Of a stretch of 46,368 nucleotides of DNA, positions 27,767 to 38,553 are shown piece by piece. Each line of letters starts with the position of its first letter. The stretch's first letter is position 1. The notes under the pieces were generated by a model. The model was not told where the DNA came from. It did not search any database and saw nothing but the letters and a program-made list of their open reading frames with translations. Position numbers and translations under genes: made by a program. This DNA comes from Isoptericola sp. (GTDB lineage: Bacteria; Actinomycetota; Actinomycetes; Actinomycetales; Cellulomonadaceae), in contig JAPSLD010000003.1 of the NCBI GenBank assembly GCA_031181105.1, positions 1-46,368 on the forward strand, in the 5' to 3' direction.

Positions 27767-28860
27767 GGGGCGCTCGCCAGCCCGCCGCGCAGGGCCTCGA
27801 GCCAGCCGCGGCCGAACCGCAGGTCCGGCTCGAGGTGGTTGCCCTCCGCCCACTCGTTCCACGACTTGACCCACAGCAGTCGCTCCTCGGCGGGCCGGTG
27901 CGCGACCGACGCGACCGCCTGGCGGACGTTGGCCCGGAACTTGTCCGGCGTGGCGCCGTGCAGGACGACGCCGCGGCGGCCCGACCGCGGGGTGTTGTCC
28001 CAGTTGGGGTACACGCACGGCTGCACCAGGTCGCCGGTGCGGTTCTGCCCGGCCCAGTCGGTCGTGTACGGGTAGATCTCGGGCCCGCCGGCGAGCTTGC
28101 GGACGGCCCGCATGCGCAGCACGTCGAGCCGTGACGTCCCGGCCGGCATGCGCATGTAGACGCCGGCGTCGAAGCCGTCCTCCTTGACGCGGTCGTACCG
28201 CACGCCGCCTCCCACGAGGTCGCTCATCTCGGCGACGAGGTAGAGCCCCTCGAGGCCCGCGCGCCGCGCGAGCGACTGCCACAGGTCGACGAACCGGCCG
28301 GCGTCGGGCAGCTCCTCGGGGCGGAAGACGTAGAAGACGGGGCGGCCGCCGACCCGCAGGTAGCGCGGGTCGCGGAGGGCGGGGAGGACCGCCTCGAAGT
28401 GGGCGACGTGGTCGTCGTCGCCCGGGTAGTCCTGCCGCACGAGGACGCGGTCCGGGTCGCCGTGCCAGATGCCGCTCCACGTCTGGTTCGCCCAGGCGAG
28501 GCAGAACGGCAGGTCCGGCTCCCCCGAGGACAGCACCTCGCGGAACGGCCGGTCCAGGAGGCGCCGGCCGTTGCCGAACCAGTAGTGCCAGTACGCGAAG
28601 GCCTCGACGCCGTACGCACGGGCGAGCTCGGCCTGCGCGGCCCGGGCCTCCGGCAGGCGCAGGTCGTAGAACCCGAGGTCCGCGGGCACGACCGGCTGCG
28701 CGTGGCCCGGGTAGAGCCGGCGCGCACGCGCGACGTTCGTCCACTCGGTGAAGCCCGGGCCCCACCACTCGTCGTTCTCGGGGACCGGGTGGAACTGGGG
28801 CAGGTAGAAGGCAACCGCGCGCGCCGACGTCGTCGGGCCCATGGTCGGGTTCGTCGTCAC
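27763..28860 (-). CDS. WbsX-like (GH99-like domain) glycan biosynthesis protein
   Basis: AVAFYLPQFHPVPENDEWWGPGFTEWTNVARARRLYPGHAQP..., YWHYWFGNGRRLLDRPF, KSWNEWAEGNHLEPDLRFG. Confidence 0.9.
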   Translation of the reverse strand: MTTNPTMGPTTSARAVAFYLPQFHPVPENDEWWGPGFTEWTNVARARRLYPGHAQPVVPADLGFYDLRLPEARAAQAELARAYGVEAFAYWHYWFGNGRRLLDRPFREVLSSGEPDLPFCLAWANQTWSGIWHGDPDRVLVRQDYPGDDDHVAHFEAVLPALRDPRYLRVGGRPVFYVFRPEELPDAGRFVDLWQSLARRAGLEGLYLVAEMSDLVGGGVRYDRVKEDGFDAGVYMRMPAGTSRLDVLRMRAVRKLAGGPEIYPYTTDWAGQNRTGDLVQPCVYPNWDNTPRSGRRGVVLHGATPDKFRANVRQAVASVAHRPAEERLLWVKSWNEWAEGNHLEPDLRFGRGWLEALRGGLASAP

Positions 28861-28906
28861 CCGGTCACCGTCCTCGTCCGTGCCGTGCGGCCGGTCCTGC
28901 ACTGCG

Positions 28907-28981
28907 ACGATACGGGCGGCGGCACGCGTGGTCCGAGGTCCGGGGGGTGGATTCACCCGGCTCCGGCGTGATCTCACCCGA
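28907..28981 (-). promoter_or_regulatory. Cluster element site B: TTCACCCGG (28952) and CTCACCCG (28973) upstream of wbsX-like gene
   Basis: Minus-strand -10 TATCGT (28912-28907) 40 nt from proximal repeat; repeats 21 nt apart. Confidence 0.7.
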
Positions 28982-29013
28982 GCGCCGACGGCCCCGGGGC
29001 CGGCTGCTCGCGC

Positions 29014-30231
29014 TCACGGCTTCGGCGCCGCCTGCACCACGGCGAGGTACGCGTCGCGGGCGCCGGTGTCCGGGACGTCGAGGTGGAGCGGGTTCGCCTC
29101 CTCGGTGGTGCCTGCCGGCCCCCCGCGACGCCGCAGACCGTCCCGCCACGTCGCGGCGAGGCTGCGCGCGGTGGTCGACCGGGCGTTCTGGTACACGATG
29201 CGTGCCGTGCGGCGGTCGCCCGGCGTCCACGGGAGCGGCACGACGTGGTCGACCGCCGCCGCGACCGCCCGCCACGTGGCGCAGCGCCGGCGCGGCCGCG
29301 TCGCCTCGGCGGGCAGCGGGAACACGCGCGCCGCACGGTCCAGGGCGAGCCGCAGCGGCAGCTCGACACCGTAGGCACGGGCTCGCGCGCGCACGAGGGC
29401 CCAGTCCGCCTGGTCCGCGGACGCCGACGCCATGTCCATGAGCCACAGCAGCCGGTACCCCCCGGACAGCGTCGTGTGATAGCCGAGGTGCAGGAGGGTG
29501 TCGACGGGGTCGAGCACCGGCGCCTCGGTGCTGCCGACCTCCAGCGGGACCGCTCTGGCGAGCAGCTCCTCGGTCGGGAACGTGAGCTCCCGGCGCAGCG
29601 GCGCGGCGTTCACGAGGTCCCAGTGCAGGTCGAGCCCCGTGCCGAACGGGAGCCGGACCGTCAGCTCCGCGCGGACCTGGTCCCGCACCAGCGGCCAGTT
29701 CCGGTCCACCAGGCACGCCCCCGCGCCGACGAGCGCGTCGAGCGCCGTGGCGAACCGCCGCCGCTCCACCAGCAGGTCGAGGTCGTAGTACTCGCGCATG
29801 TCCGGCCTCGGCCACCGCTGCGCGACGGCCGCGCCCTTCAGGAGCGCCCAGCCGACCCCGGCGGCGGTCAGCGCCGCACCCGCCGCGCGGAGGTCCGCCA
29901 GGGAGCGCAGCTGGCGCATCTTCTGCTGGACGTACGCCGCCTCCAGCGGTCCGAGCAGCCCGACGTCGTCGGTGACGGGCGCGAGCGCGAGGAAGACGGC
30001 CGGGCCGACCCGGTGCCAGGCCGCGGCCTCGTGAAGGGCGTCCGGGGCGACGGCGCGCAGGTGGGCGGCGGAGATCTCCGCACCGGTCAGGGACCGGACG
30101 AGCACCTCCGCGACGGCCCCGCGCCGCGCCCCGCGCCCTGCCGCGAGCCGTGCCGTCAGCGGTGCCGTGCCCGCGCCGTCCGCCCGTGCGGTCCCTGCCG
30201 GCCGCGGGTCCTCGGCCGCGTCGATGAGCAC
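29014..30231 (-). CDS. Nucleotidyltransferase family protein (NTP_transf_5-like) of RiPP/HPr-rel-type locus
   Basis: GVGWALLKGAAVAQRWPRPDMREYYDLDLLVERRRFATALDAL...GLDLHWDLVN; downstream of HprK-like gene. Confidence 0.8.
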   Translation of the reverse strand: MLIDAAEDPRPAGTARADGAGTAPLTARLAAGRGARRGAVAEVLVRSLTGAEISAAHLRAVAPDALHEAAAWHRVGPAVFLALAPVTDDVGLLGPLEAAYVQQKMRQLRSLADLRAAGAALTAAGVGWALLKGAAVAQRWPRPDMREYYDLDLLVERRRFATALDALVGAGACLVDRNWPLVRDQVRAELTVRLPFGTGLDLHWDLVNAAPLRRELTFPTEELLARAVPLEVGSTEAPVLDPVDTLLHLGYHTTLSGGYRLLWLMDMASASADQADWALVRARARAYGVELPLRLALDRAARVFPLPAEATRPRRRCATWRAVAAAVDHVVPLPWTPGDRRTARIVYQNARSTTARSLAATWRDGLRRRGGPAGTTEEANPLHLDVPDTGARDAYLAVVQAAPKP

Positions 30232-30239
30232 CCCGCCCC

Positions 30240-31208
30240 CTAGGCCACGGCCTGGCCGAGCGGCGGTACCGCCGCGCGGACCGCCGCGAGGAGCTCGGCA
30301 CCCAGCGTCGGGCCGAACGGCGGCCCCCACGGGACGCGCGCGGCGACGACCGGGACGCGACGGCTGAGCTCGGACAGGCCCTCGAACGTCGCGCGCACCA
30401 CTCCCGGGTGGGTCCACCCCTCGAGGCGCGGGACCGCCAGCAGCGTCAGCAAGGCGTCGCGCCGCGACAGCACGTCGACCTCGAGGGGCCGGCCGCTCCG
30501 GTCCGGCCAGGGCACGACGACCGCCGCGAGGGGACGGTCGCCCGCGGCGGCGTCCCGCAGGCGCAGGACCTGGCGTCCGTCGACGCTGACCCGCCGGTCC
30601 GGGCGTGCGCCGTCGAACCGCTCGAGCAGCGTGTCGGCGCCCTTGCGCAGCCGGAGCTCGGTCGCGCCCAGGACGGCGCGCGCGGAGCCGTCGTCGGGCA
30701 GCGTGACCGTGAGCAGGTCGTCCGTGACCAGCGCGGCGCCGGCGGCGCAGGTGAGCGCCGCCGTCGTGGACTTGCCCCGCCCGGACGCGCCCGTGAACGC
30801 GACGGCGACGCCGTCGTGCTCGACGGCGCTCGCGTGCAGCACGAGCCTGCCGCGCAGGGTGAGGACGAAGGCGCACAGGGCCCCGACCGTCAGCACCGTC
30901 GCGAGACCGGGGTCGGCGCCGGGCGCCTGGTGCACGGTGACCCGCGCGAGGTCCGCCGAGACTGCGAAGTCGCACACGTCGGCGAACCGGAGCCGCCAGC
31001 CGCCGTCCGAGCGGGCGTGGGCCACGTACCGCGCGCCGCCGCGCTCGAACTCGAGCACGGGCTCGCCGGCCGGCTCCGGGCAGCGGGCCCCGTCCGGCGC
31101 CGTGCGGACCACCAGGTCCGCGACGGCCCCCGGCGGTGCCGGGCGGTCCTGGTGCAGGTCGAGGTCCGAGTCGACGACCATGCCGTAGAGCAGGTAGCGG
31201 TACGTCAT
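30240..31208 (-). CDS. HPr kinase-like P-loop protein (HprK-related kinase)
   Basis: VLHASAVEHDGVAVAFTGASGRGKSTTAALTCAAGAALVTDDLLTV; ATGA overlap with B2 gene. Confidence 0.85.
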   Translation of the reverse strand: MTYRYLLYGMVVDSDLDLHQDRPAPPGAVADLVVRTAPDGARCPEPAGEPVLEFERGGARYVAHARSDGGWRLRFADVCDFAVSADLARVTVHQAPGADPGLATVLTVGALCAFVLTLRGRLVLHASAVEHDGVAVAFTGASGRGKSTTAALTCAAGAALVTDDLLTVTLPDDGSARAVLGATELRLRKGADTLLERFDGARPDRRVSVDGRQVLRLRDAAAGDRPLAAVVVPWPDRSGRPLEVDVLSRRDALLTLLAVPRLEGWTHPGVVRATFEGLSELSRRVPVVAARVPWGPPFGPTLGAELLAAVRAAVPPLGQAVA

Positions 31209-31675
31209 GCGGCCGCCCTCGACGCGGGGACGAGCGGCGTGTACGCCCGCGAGCTCATCGGGTCGAGGTCGACGCCGTCGACCACGACCCAGGCGTGGGC
31301 GCGGAGCTCGCCGTCCTCGCGGCGCACGCCGACGAGCAGCCGGGGCCGGCGCGCGCGCAGCACCCAGCCCAGGACGAGCGCCCGGCGCAGGCAGGTGTCC
31401 GGGAACGGGCCGCGGGCGAGCACCGCCAGGCCGGCGCGCACCCGGCGCCGGGTGCGCGGCGACAGCGCCAGCTGCCCGGACCGCGCCTGCGCCCCGGGCC
31501 CGAGCCCCGCGGGATCCAGGACGAGCCCGCACAGGCGCGCCAGGGTCGGCAGGCGAAGGACGCGCAGACCCACCTCGACGCCCGTGACGACCGCGGCGGC
31601 CTCGAGCAGCCACGGCGCGGCGCGGACCAGCCGTGCGGTGCGCCGCAGGGCGGCGGCCGGGCGTCCGGACGGCAT
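31205..31675 (-). CDS. Lasso peptide biosynthesis B2 protein (transglutaminase-like leader peptidase)
   Basis: GPFPDTCLRRALVLGWVLRARRPRLLVGVRREDGELRAHAWVVVDGVDLD with Cys-His-Asp triad; SD GGAGG before ATG. Confidence 0.88.
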   Translation of the reverse strand: MPSGRPAAALRRTARLVRAAPWLLEAAAVVTGVEVGLRVLRLPTLARLCGLVLDPAGLGPGAQARSGQLALSPRTRRRVRAGLAVLARGPFPDTCLRRALVLGWVLRARRPRLLVGVRREDGELRAHAWVVVDGVDLDPMSSRAYTPLVPASRAAA

Positions 31676-31718
31676 GGGGACCTCCATCGCGTCGCGCCGG
31701 GCGAGGCCCGACCTCCCG

Positions 31719-31830
31719 AGTCTGTGCACGCCGCCCGGGCCGCTCCAACGGGGCCGGGGTGTTTTCACCCCGCACAGCCGTGACCGGCACCCAAGTTCAC
31801 CCCCGCGTGCCCGGCGGCGGCGCCTACGCT
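31719..31830. promoter_or_regulatory. Cluster element site C: TTCACCC pair (31764, 31796) between divergent B2 and PqqD genes
   Basis: 32-nt spacing; minus-strand -10 CAGACT (31724-31719) 40 nt from proximal repeat; plus-strand -10 TACGCT 31825-31830. Confidence 0.7.
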
Positions 31831-31836
31831 CGCGGA

Positions 31837-32088
31837 ATGAGGCTGCGCACGGACGGCATCGCCTGGCAGGAGCTCGACGGCGAGCTCGTCGTGCTCGACC
31901 TGCAGGCCTCGACCTACCTCGAGGCGAACGCCACGGGCACGTTCCTGGCCGGGCTCCTGAAGGAGGAGCGGACGCTCGAGGAGCTGCGCGACGCGCTCGT
32001 CGAGAGGTACGGCATCGCCCCGGACGTCGCCGAGCAGGACGCGCGCGCGTACGTCGACGAGCTGCGCGGGCTCGGGCTGCTCGCCTGA
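31837..32088 (+). CDS. PqqD-family peptide-binding (RRE/B1-like) protein
   Basis: IAWQELDGELVVLDLQASTYLEANATGTFLAGLLKEERTLEELRDALVERYGIAPDVAEQDARAYVDELRGLGLLA. Confidence 0.88.
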   Translation: MRLRTDGIAWQELDGELVVLDLQASTYLEANATGTFLAGLLKEERTLEELRDALVERYGIAPDVAEQDARAYVDELRGLGLLA

Positions 32089-32117
32089 CCCGGCGGCGGG
32101 ACGCGGGAGGAGGCGCG

Positions 32118-33029
32118 ATGACGAGGCTCGGTGCGTACGTGCTCCCCGGCGACCTGGTGTGGCTCGCCGGCACCCTGCCGGCCTACTACCCGTACCTGGA
32201 CGAGCTCGTGGTCCCGTTCCCGACGGACGGGCTGGGGTGGAGCGGGCAGCGCGTGCCCGCCGCCGCCTGCCTCGCGGCCGTCCGGCGCGCCGACGTCCGG
32301 GGGATCCTGCGGGTGGTGCGCGGCACGTGGCGCGACGTCGACGACCCGCTGCGGGGCGAGACGGCCCAGCGCCAGGCGGCGCTCGACGCGTTCTCCCCCG
32401 ACGTCGAGTGGGTCCTGCAGCTCGACGGCGACGAGCTGCTCCCGCGCCCCGACGCGCTGCTGGACGCCCTCGCGCTCGCCGACGAGCGTGGCTGCCGGGC
32501 GGTCGAGTGGCCCATGCGGGTGCTCTTCCGCCGCACGCGGCGCGGCTTCCTCGAGGTCACGACCGCGGCGGGCACGCCCGCCTACGAGTACCCCGGTCCC
32601 GTCGCGGTCCGCCGCGGGACGACGCTCGCGTCCGCGCGGCGCGTCGACGGACCACGGCTGCGCGTGCTCGTCGCGGGCGACACGACGTCGCCCGCGGTCC
32701 TCCGGGCGCCCGAGCCCGGCGAGGTGCGGGTGGCGGCCGCCGACCCCGCCGACGCGATCGTGCACAACTCCTGGGCCCGGAGCCTGGCGCAGGTCCGCGC
32801 CAAGGTCCGCGGCTGGGGCCACGCGCGCGACGTGTCCGCCGCGCGCTACGTGTGGCTCGTGTGGTGGCCCGCCCCCGTGACGTGGCGGCTGCTGCGCGAC
32901 CTGCACCCGCTCTTCGGCGCCGTGTGGCCGCGGCTGCGGCCCGTCGCCGCCGCCACGCTCCTCCCGCGTCCGGCAGGAGGTACCGCAGCGGGGACCGCTG
33001 CCGGTGCGACGGCGGTGAGCCGTGCCTGA
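32118..33029 (+). CDS. Glycosyltransferase-like protein
   Basis: WVLQLDGDELLPRPDALLDAL...AVEWPMRVLFRRTRRGF; SD GGGAGGAGG. Confidence 0.7.
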   Translation: MTRLGAYVLPGDLVWLAGTLPAYYPYLDELVVPFPTDGLGWSGQRVPAAACLAAVRRADVRGILRVVRGTWRDVDDPLRGETAQRQAALDAFSPDVEWVLQLDGDELLPRPDALLDALALADERGCRAVEWPMRVLFRRTRRGFLEVTTAAGTPAYEYPGPVAVRRGTTLASARRVDGPRLRVLVAGDTTSPAVLRAPEPGEVRVAAADPADAIVHNSWARSLAQVRAKVRGWGHARDVSAARYVWLVWWPAPVTWRLLRDLHPLFGAVWPRLRPVAAATLLPRPAGGTAAGTAAGATAVSRA

Positions 33030-34050
33030 GCCGCGACACCTCGTGGTGGTGCTCAGCTGGCACGGCCGGCGCGACACGGTGCGCTGCGTCGAGTCGATCC
33101 GCACCGGCTCGCCGGGTGTCGACGCCCTGGTGGTCGACAACGGGTCGCACGACGGCGTCCTGGACGAGGTCGCCGCGCGCTGGCCCGGCGTCGCGACGCT
33201 GCAGACCGGCGACAACCTCGGGTTCGCCGGCGGCATGAACCGCGGCGTCGCGTGGGCGGCGCGGCACGGCTACGAGGTCGTGACCGTGCTGAACAACGAC
33301 ACGGTGGTCGACCCCGGGGCGCTGGACCGGCTCGCGGCGCTCGCCGGGCCCGGCGTCGCGGTGGGCCCGCGCATCGTGCGCCTCGTCGACGGTCCGGACG
33401 GCGACGCCCCCCTGTGGTTCGCCGGCGGGGTGCTCGACGCCCTCGACGGCCTGCCGCGGCACCTCGCGGAGCCCGAGGCGCGGGGCCGGCTCGCGGCCGC
33501 GCGACCGTTCGGGACGGACCTGCTCACCGGCTGCTGCGTGTGCGCGACGACGGCGACGTGGCGCCGGGCGGGCCTGTTCGACGCCCGCTTCTTCCTCGAC
33601 TTCGAGGACTCCGACTGGAGCCTGCGCGCCCGCGGCCGCGGCGTGCACCTGCTCGTCGACCCGGGCGCCGTCGTGCGCCACCGCGTCTCGGCGTCCTTCA
33701 CCGGTGCGGCGTCGTACCTCGGCACGTTCTACTACGTGCGCAACGCGCTGCTGTTCGCCCGCCGCTGGCGCCGGGCCGGCGTGCGTCCGGTGCGCCTCCT
33801 GCGCCACCGCCTGCTGCCGCTGCCGGTGCGCACCTGGCGCGACGGCGGCCCGCGCGAGGCCGTACGCGCGGCCGTCGTCGTGGGCGCGGCGATCCTCGCC
33901 CACGCGCTGGGGCTCTACGGCCGCGCGCCGCGCGCGCTCGAGGCGCTCGCCGCGCGCTGGTCGCCGCCCGCCGCCGACCGGGTGGAAAACGCCCCGGACC
34001 GGGGTGAAAAGGCCCTCGACCCCCGCAGCGCCGAGGCCGCGCGGGGTTAG
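33022..34050 (+). CDS. Glycosyltransferase family 2 (rhamnosyltransferase-like)
   Basis: LVVVLSWHGRRDTVRCVESI...VDNGSHDG...GFAGGMNRGVAWAARHGYEVVTVLNNDTVVDPGAL. Confidence 0.9.
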   Translation: MPEPRHLVVVLSWHGRRDTVRCVESIRTGSPGVDALVVDNGSHDGVLDEVAARWPGVATLQTGDNLGFAGGMNRGVAWAARHGYEVVTVLNNDTVVDPGALDRLAALAGPGVAVGPRIVRLVDGPDGDAPLWFAGGVLDALDGLPRHLAEPEARGRLAAARPFGTDLLTGCCVCATTATWRRAGLFDARFFLDFEDSDWSLRARGRGVHLLVDPGAVVRHRVSASFTGAASYLGTFYYVRNALLFARRWRRAGVRPVRLLRHRLLPLPVRTWRDGGPREAVRAAVVVGAAILAHALGLYGRAPRALEALAARWSPPAADRVENAPDRGEKALDPRSAEAARG

Positions 34051-34053
34051 CGT
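33980..34053 (+). promoter_or_regulatory. Cluster element site D: GGGTG(G)AAAA pair upstream of Wzt-like gene
   Basis: GGGTGGAAAA (33980) and GGGTGAAAA (34002), 21-22 nt apart around CCCCGGACCGGGG; -10 TAGCGT (34048-34053) 40 nt from proximal repeat. Confidence 0.65.
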
Positions 34054-34088
34054 GGCCGCACGCCGACCCGCCGGAGCGAGGACCCCGC

Positions 34089-35291
<1,203 letters not shown>

Positions 35292-35293
35292 GC

Positions 35294-36133
35294 ATGCGGC
35301 GCGAACCGGGCGGCCAGCCCTACGTCGTCCTCCTCCCGCCGGGGCGGCTCAACCTGCCCCGGGGGCGCGAGATCTGGGAGGCGCGCGAGATCCTGTACCG
35401 CTTCGGCGTGCGCGACGTCGTGCTGCGCTACCGGCAGACCGCCGTGGGCATCGCGTGGGTCGTGCTCCAGCCGCTCGTCACGGCGGCGATCTTCGCGATC
35501 GTCTTCGGCCGCGTGGCGGGCCTGTCCTCGGGCGACGTGCCGTACTTCCTGTTCGCGTTCGCCGGCACGATCGCCTGGACGGTGTTCTCGGGCGTGCTGA
35601 CCCGCGCCGCACCGTCGCTCGTGGCCAACCAGGCGCTCGTGTCCAAGGTGTTCTTCCCGCGGGTCGTCGTGCCGCTGTCGGCGAACCTCTCGGTGCTGAT
35701 CGACTTCGCGGTCTCGCTCGCGCTCTTCGCGGTGCTCCTCGCGGTCAACGACGTCAACCCCGGGTGGGCGGTGCTCACGCTGCCGCTGTGGACGCTGTGC
35801 GCCCTCGCCCTGGGCTCGGGTGCCGGGCTCGCGGCGTCGGCCGTCATGGTCAAGTACCGGGACGTCTCGTACGCGCTGCCCTGGCTGGTCCAGGTGCTGA
35901 TGTACGCGACGCCGGTCGCCTACGCCCTCGACGCCGTGCCGCCCGGCCTGACCTGGTGGTTCGACGCCAACCCCCTCACCTGGCTGATGGAGTGCTTCCG
36001 GTGGGCCCTGCTCGGCTCGGCCCCGCCGCCCGCGTGGCAGGTGGTCGGGCTCGTGGTGGCCTCGGTGGTGGCGGTGCTGGCGGGCCTGCTGGTCTTCCAG
36101 CGCCGCGAGCGCGAGTTCGCGGACGTGATCTGA
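35294..36133 (+). CDS. Polysaccharide ABC exporter permease (Wzm-like)
   Basis: REILYRFGVRDVVLRYRQTAVGIAWVVLQPLVTAAIFAIVFGRVA...KVFFPRVVVPLS. Confidence 0.95.
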   Translation: MRREPGGQPYVVLLPPGRLNLPRGREIWEAREILYRFGVRDVVLRYRQTAVGIAWVVLQPLVTAAIFAIVFGRVAGLSSGDVPYFLFAFAGTIAWTVFSGVLTRAAPSLVANQALVSKVFFPRVVVPLSANLSVLIDFAVSLALFAVLLAVNDVNPGWAVLTLPLWTLCALALGSGAGLAASAVMVKYRDVSYALPWLVQVLMYATPVAYALDAVPPGLTWWFDANPLTWLMECFRWALLGSAPPPAWQVVGLVVASVVAVLAGLLVFQRREREFADVI

Positions 36134-37077
36134 TGGGCGCGTCGTCGGGGGCTCCGCCCCGCGTCACGGTGGTCATGTCGACCAACCGCGTCTCGCCCTA
36201 CCTCGCCGAGGCGCTCGCGTCGGTCGTCGCCCAGACCTACACGGACTGGCACGTGCTGCTCATGGACAACGGGTCCCCCGACGCGGACCGGCTCGCCGAG
36301 ATTGCCGCGGGCGTCCCCGGCTGCGAGCTCGTGCGCGAGAAGGGCCACGTCGTGTCGATCCCGCTGAACCACGGGGCGGCGCTGGCCCGGGGCGAGTACG
36401 TGACCTTCCTCGACGACGACGACGTCTGGCTGCCCGACCGTCTCCAGGTCCTGGTCGACGCGCTCGACGCCGACCCCGCGGCCGGGGCCGTGTACTCGTC
36501 GGTCGACGTCATCGACTCCGACGGGCGGCGCCGCGGCCCGCTGTTCGTCGCCGACGGCGAGACGGCGCGGGACCTCCTGGCGGGCCGGTACCCGTTCCCC
36601 AACGTCGTGTCCGTGCTCTACCGGCGCACCGAGCTGCTGCGCGTCGGCGGGTTCAACCCCGCCTTCCGGTACGCCGAGGACACCGACCTGACCTTCCGGA
36701 TGCTCCAGTACTCGACGATGATCGGCGTCCCGCAGGTGCTCACGCTCTACCGGCGCCACGAGCAGAACGTGACCAAGGTGGAGCCCAGCGTCGTGCACGA
36801 CGCCGCGCGGCGCATGATCCGCATGCAGCTCTGGGGCGCCGAGAACCACCCGGACCCCCGCGTCCTCGGCGACGTCCGGGCGAACCTCGCCGCGCTCGAC
36901 GCCCAGGACGCCACCGACTCCGTCGGCGAGGGCTTCGCGCGGCTGCGCGAGGGCAGCCCCGTGGGAGCGGCGCAGATGCTCGTCCGCGCGGCCCGGCTCG
37001 ACCCGCGGGCGGCGGCGCGCGAGGCCTGGCGGCGCGGCCGCCACCGGCTCGCCGCGCGGTCCGGGCTGCGGCGGTGA
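36133..37077 (+). CDS. Glycosyltransferase family 2
   Basis: VTVVMSTNRVSPYLAEALASVVAQTYTDWHVLLMDNGSPD...VTFLDDDDVWLPDRLQVLV. Confidence 0.92.
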   Translation: MGASSGAPPRVTVVMSTNRVSPYLAEALASVVAQTYTDWHVLLMDNGSPDADRLAEIAAGVPGCELVREKGHVVSIPLNHGAALARGEYVTFLDDDDVWLPDRLQVLVDALDADPAAGAVYSSVDVIDSDGRRRGPLFVADGETARDLLAGRYPFPNVVSVLYRRTELLRVGGFNPAFRYAEDTDLTFRMLQYSTMIGVPQVLTLYRRHEQNVTKVEPSVVHDAARRMIRMQLWGAENHPDPRVLGDVRANLAALDAQDATDSVGEGFARLREGSPVGAAQMLVRAARLDPRAAAREAWRRGRHRLAARSGLRR

Positions 37078-37104
37078 GGGAACCGGCACCGGTCCTCCTT
37101 AACT

Positions 37105-38553
37105 TCAGCGCACGGGGTGCGTGCCGAGCACCAGCAGCCAGTCCTGGTCGCCGGCCGAGTTGGCCCCCGGCGTCGTCATCGTCTCGGCGAGGGGCGCCGG
37201 CACGGCCGTCCCGGTGCTCGGGTCGACCCACTGCGCGCCCGAGCCCGGCGCGAGCTCGTCGAGCGCGAGAATGATCGTGCGCTCCGTCGGCACGTAGACG
37301 AGCGCGAGGTCGCCGTCGGGGCTGACGGCCGCGGTCGCGAGCGTGGACTCGAGCTGGTCCCACGCCTCCTCCTCGCCGCCCGCCCCGCCGGTCAGCAGGC
37401 GGCCGTCGTCGGGGACGAGCGTCCACCAGGGCAGCGCCGCGACGACGTCGCGCAGGCGGGACACCTGCAGCGCGCCCTCGGAGCGCAGCCGGTCCTGCCA
37501 CCCGGGCAGGAACTCCCAGTCGTCCGTGCCGAAGATGTCCCCCGGCGAGCCGGACGTGACCGCCCACAGCACCTGCCGCCGCAGCGTCTCGGTCGTGGTG
37601 GGCGGCCCGCCCGTGTTGTTCTCGCCCTCGTAGTTCGACTCGCTCAGCAGCGAGGGTCGCACCCAGCGGTCGTCGTAGGCCTGGCGGACCGCCTCGTGCA
37701 CGGGCTGGTAGGTGTAGACGAAGTCCCAGTCGACCAGCGGTGCCCAGTGCTCGTCGTCGGCCGGCGAGCGCACCGAGATGAGCTGGGCCGAGAAGGGCCG
37801 CCGGTCCCCCGTGGCGCGGATCCCTTCCTGCACGGCCACGAAGCAGGCGTCGTGCTCGGGCGTGGGCGTGTAGTCGCCGCCTGCCATCCACAGGATGTTC
37901 GGCAGGTCCGCCGCCCACTCGCCGACCAGCTCCCCGTACCGGCGGCAGTCGTCCACGGACGACGGCGAGAACACGCGGTCGATCACCCAGCTGTCGGCCG
38001 GGTAGAGCAGCACGGTCAGGCCCAGCTCGGCGGCGCGCGCCAGCACCGCGTGCGCCCGGTCCCAGTAGGGCGCCGACGGCCGGGTCACGTCGCCGTCGAC
38101 GAACGGCGCCAGGCCGTCCACGGTGGTCCCGTCGCCGTGCGGACCACCGTTGGACGGCTCGCCCAGCAGCGACACGACCAGCGCGTTGAACCCCTGCTCC
38201 GAGCGCGCCGAGAGGTACGTGTCGGCCTCGTCCGGCAGGAGGTCCACCAGCAGCGACCACGGCGAGTCGCCGCGCACGAGGATCGGCTCGCCGTCCTGGT
38301 CCACGAAGTAGCGCCCGTCCGGGTGGACGGCGCTCACGTACCGCGGCGACCCGTCCGCGGTCCGGCGGGCGGTCGACGGCGTCCCGGGGCGCACCGGGGC
38401 GTCGGCCGCCGGCGGCCGCTCGTACCACCCGTCCTGCTGCGGCGTCGCGGGCCGCACCAGCCGGTAGGCCGCGTAGCCGGCGACGAGGGCGAGCGCCAGG
38501 CAGAGCAGCACGGCGACCACCGTCCGGACCGTCCCGCCCACCGTCGCGCTCAT
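37105..38553 (-). CDS. DUF4038/apiosidase-like membrane-anchored glycosidase-like protein
   Basis: N-terminal TM; GRYFVDQDGEPILVRGDSPWSLLVDLLPDEADTYLSARSEQGFNALVVSLLGEPSNGG. Confidence 0.82.
   Translation of the reverse strand: MSATVGGTVRTVVAVLLCLALALVAGYAAYRLVRPATPQQDGWYERPPAADAPVRPGTPSTARRTADGSPRYVSAVHPDGRYFVDQDGEPILVRGDSPWSLLVDLLPDEADTYLSARSEQGFNALVVSLLGEPSNGGPHGDGTTVDGLAPFVDGDVTRPSAPYWDRAHAVLARAAELGLTVLLYPADSWVIDRVFSPSSVDDCRRYGELVGEWAADLPNILWMAGGDYTPTPEHDACFVAVQEGIRATGDRRPFSAQLISVRSPADDEHWAPLVDWDFVYTYQPVHEAVRQAYDDRWVRPSLLSESNYEGENNTGGPPTTTETLRRQVLWAVTSGSPGDIFGTDDWEFLPGWQDRLRSEGALQVSRLRDVVAALPWWTLVPDDGRLLTGGAGGEEEAWDQLESTLATAAVSPDGDLALVYVPTERTIILALDELAPGSGAQWVDPSTGTAVPAPLAETMTTPGANSAGDQDWLLVLGTHPVR

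Noticed and set aside
30408-33029. 873-aa plus-strand ORF covering HprK and B2 regions
   Set aside because: Only the C-terminal third (from 32118) is a plausible glycosyltransferase; the rest is antisense to supported genes
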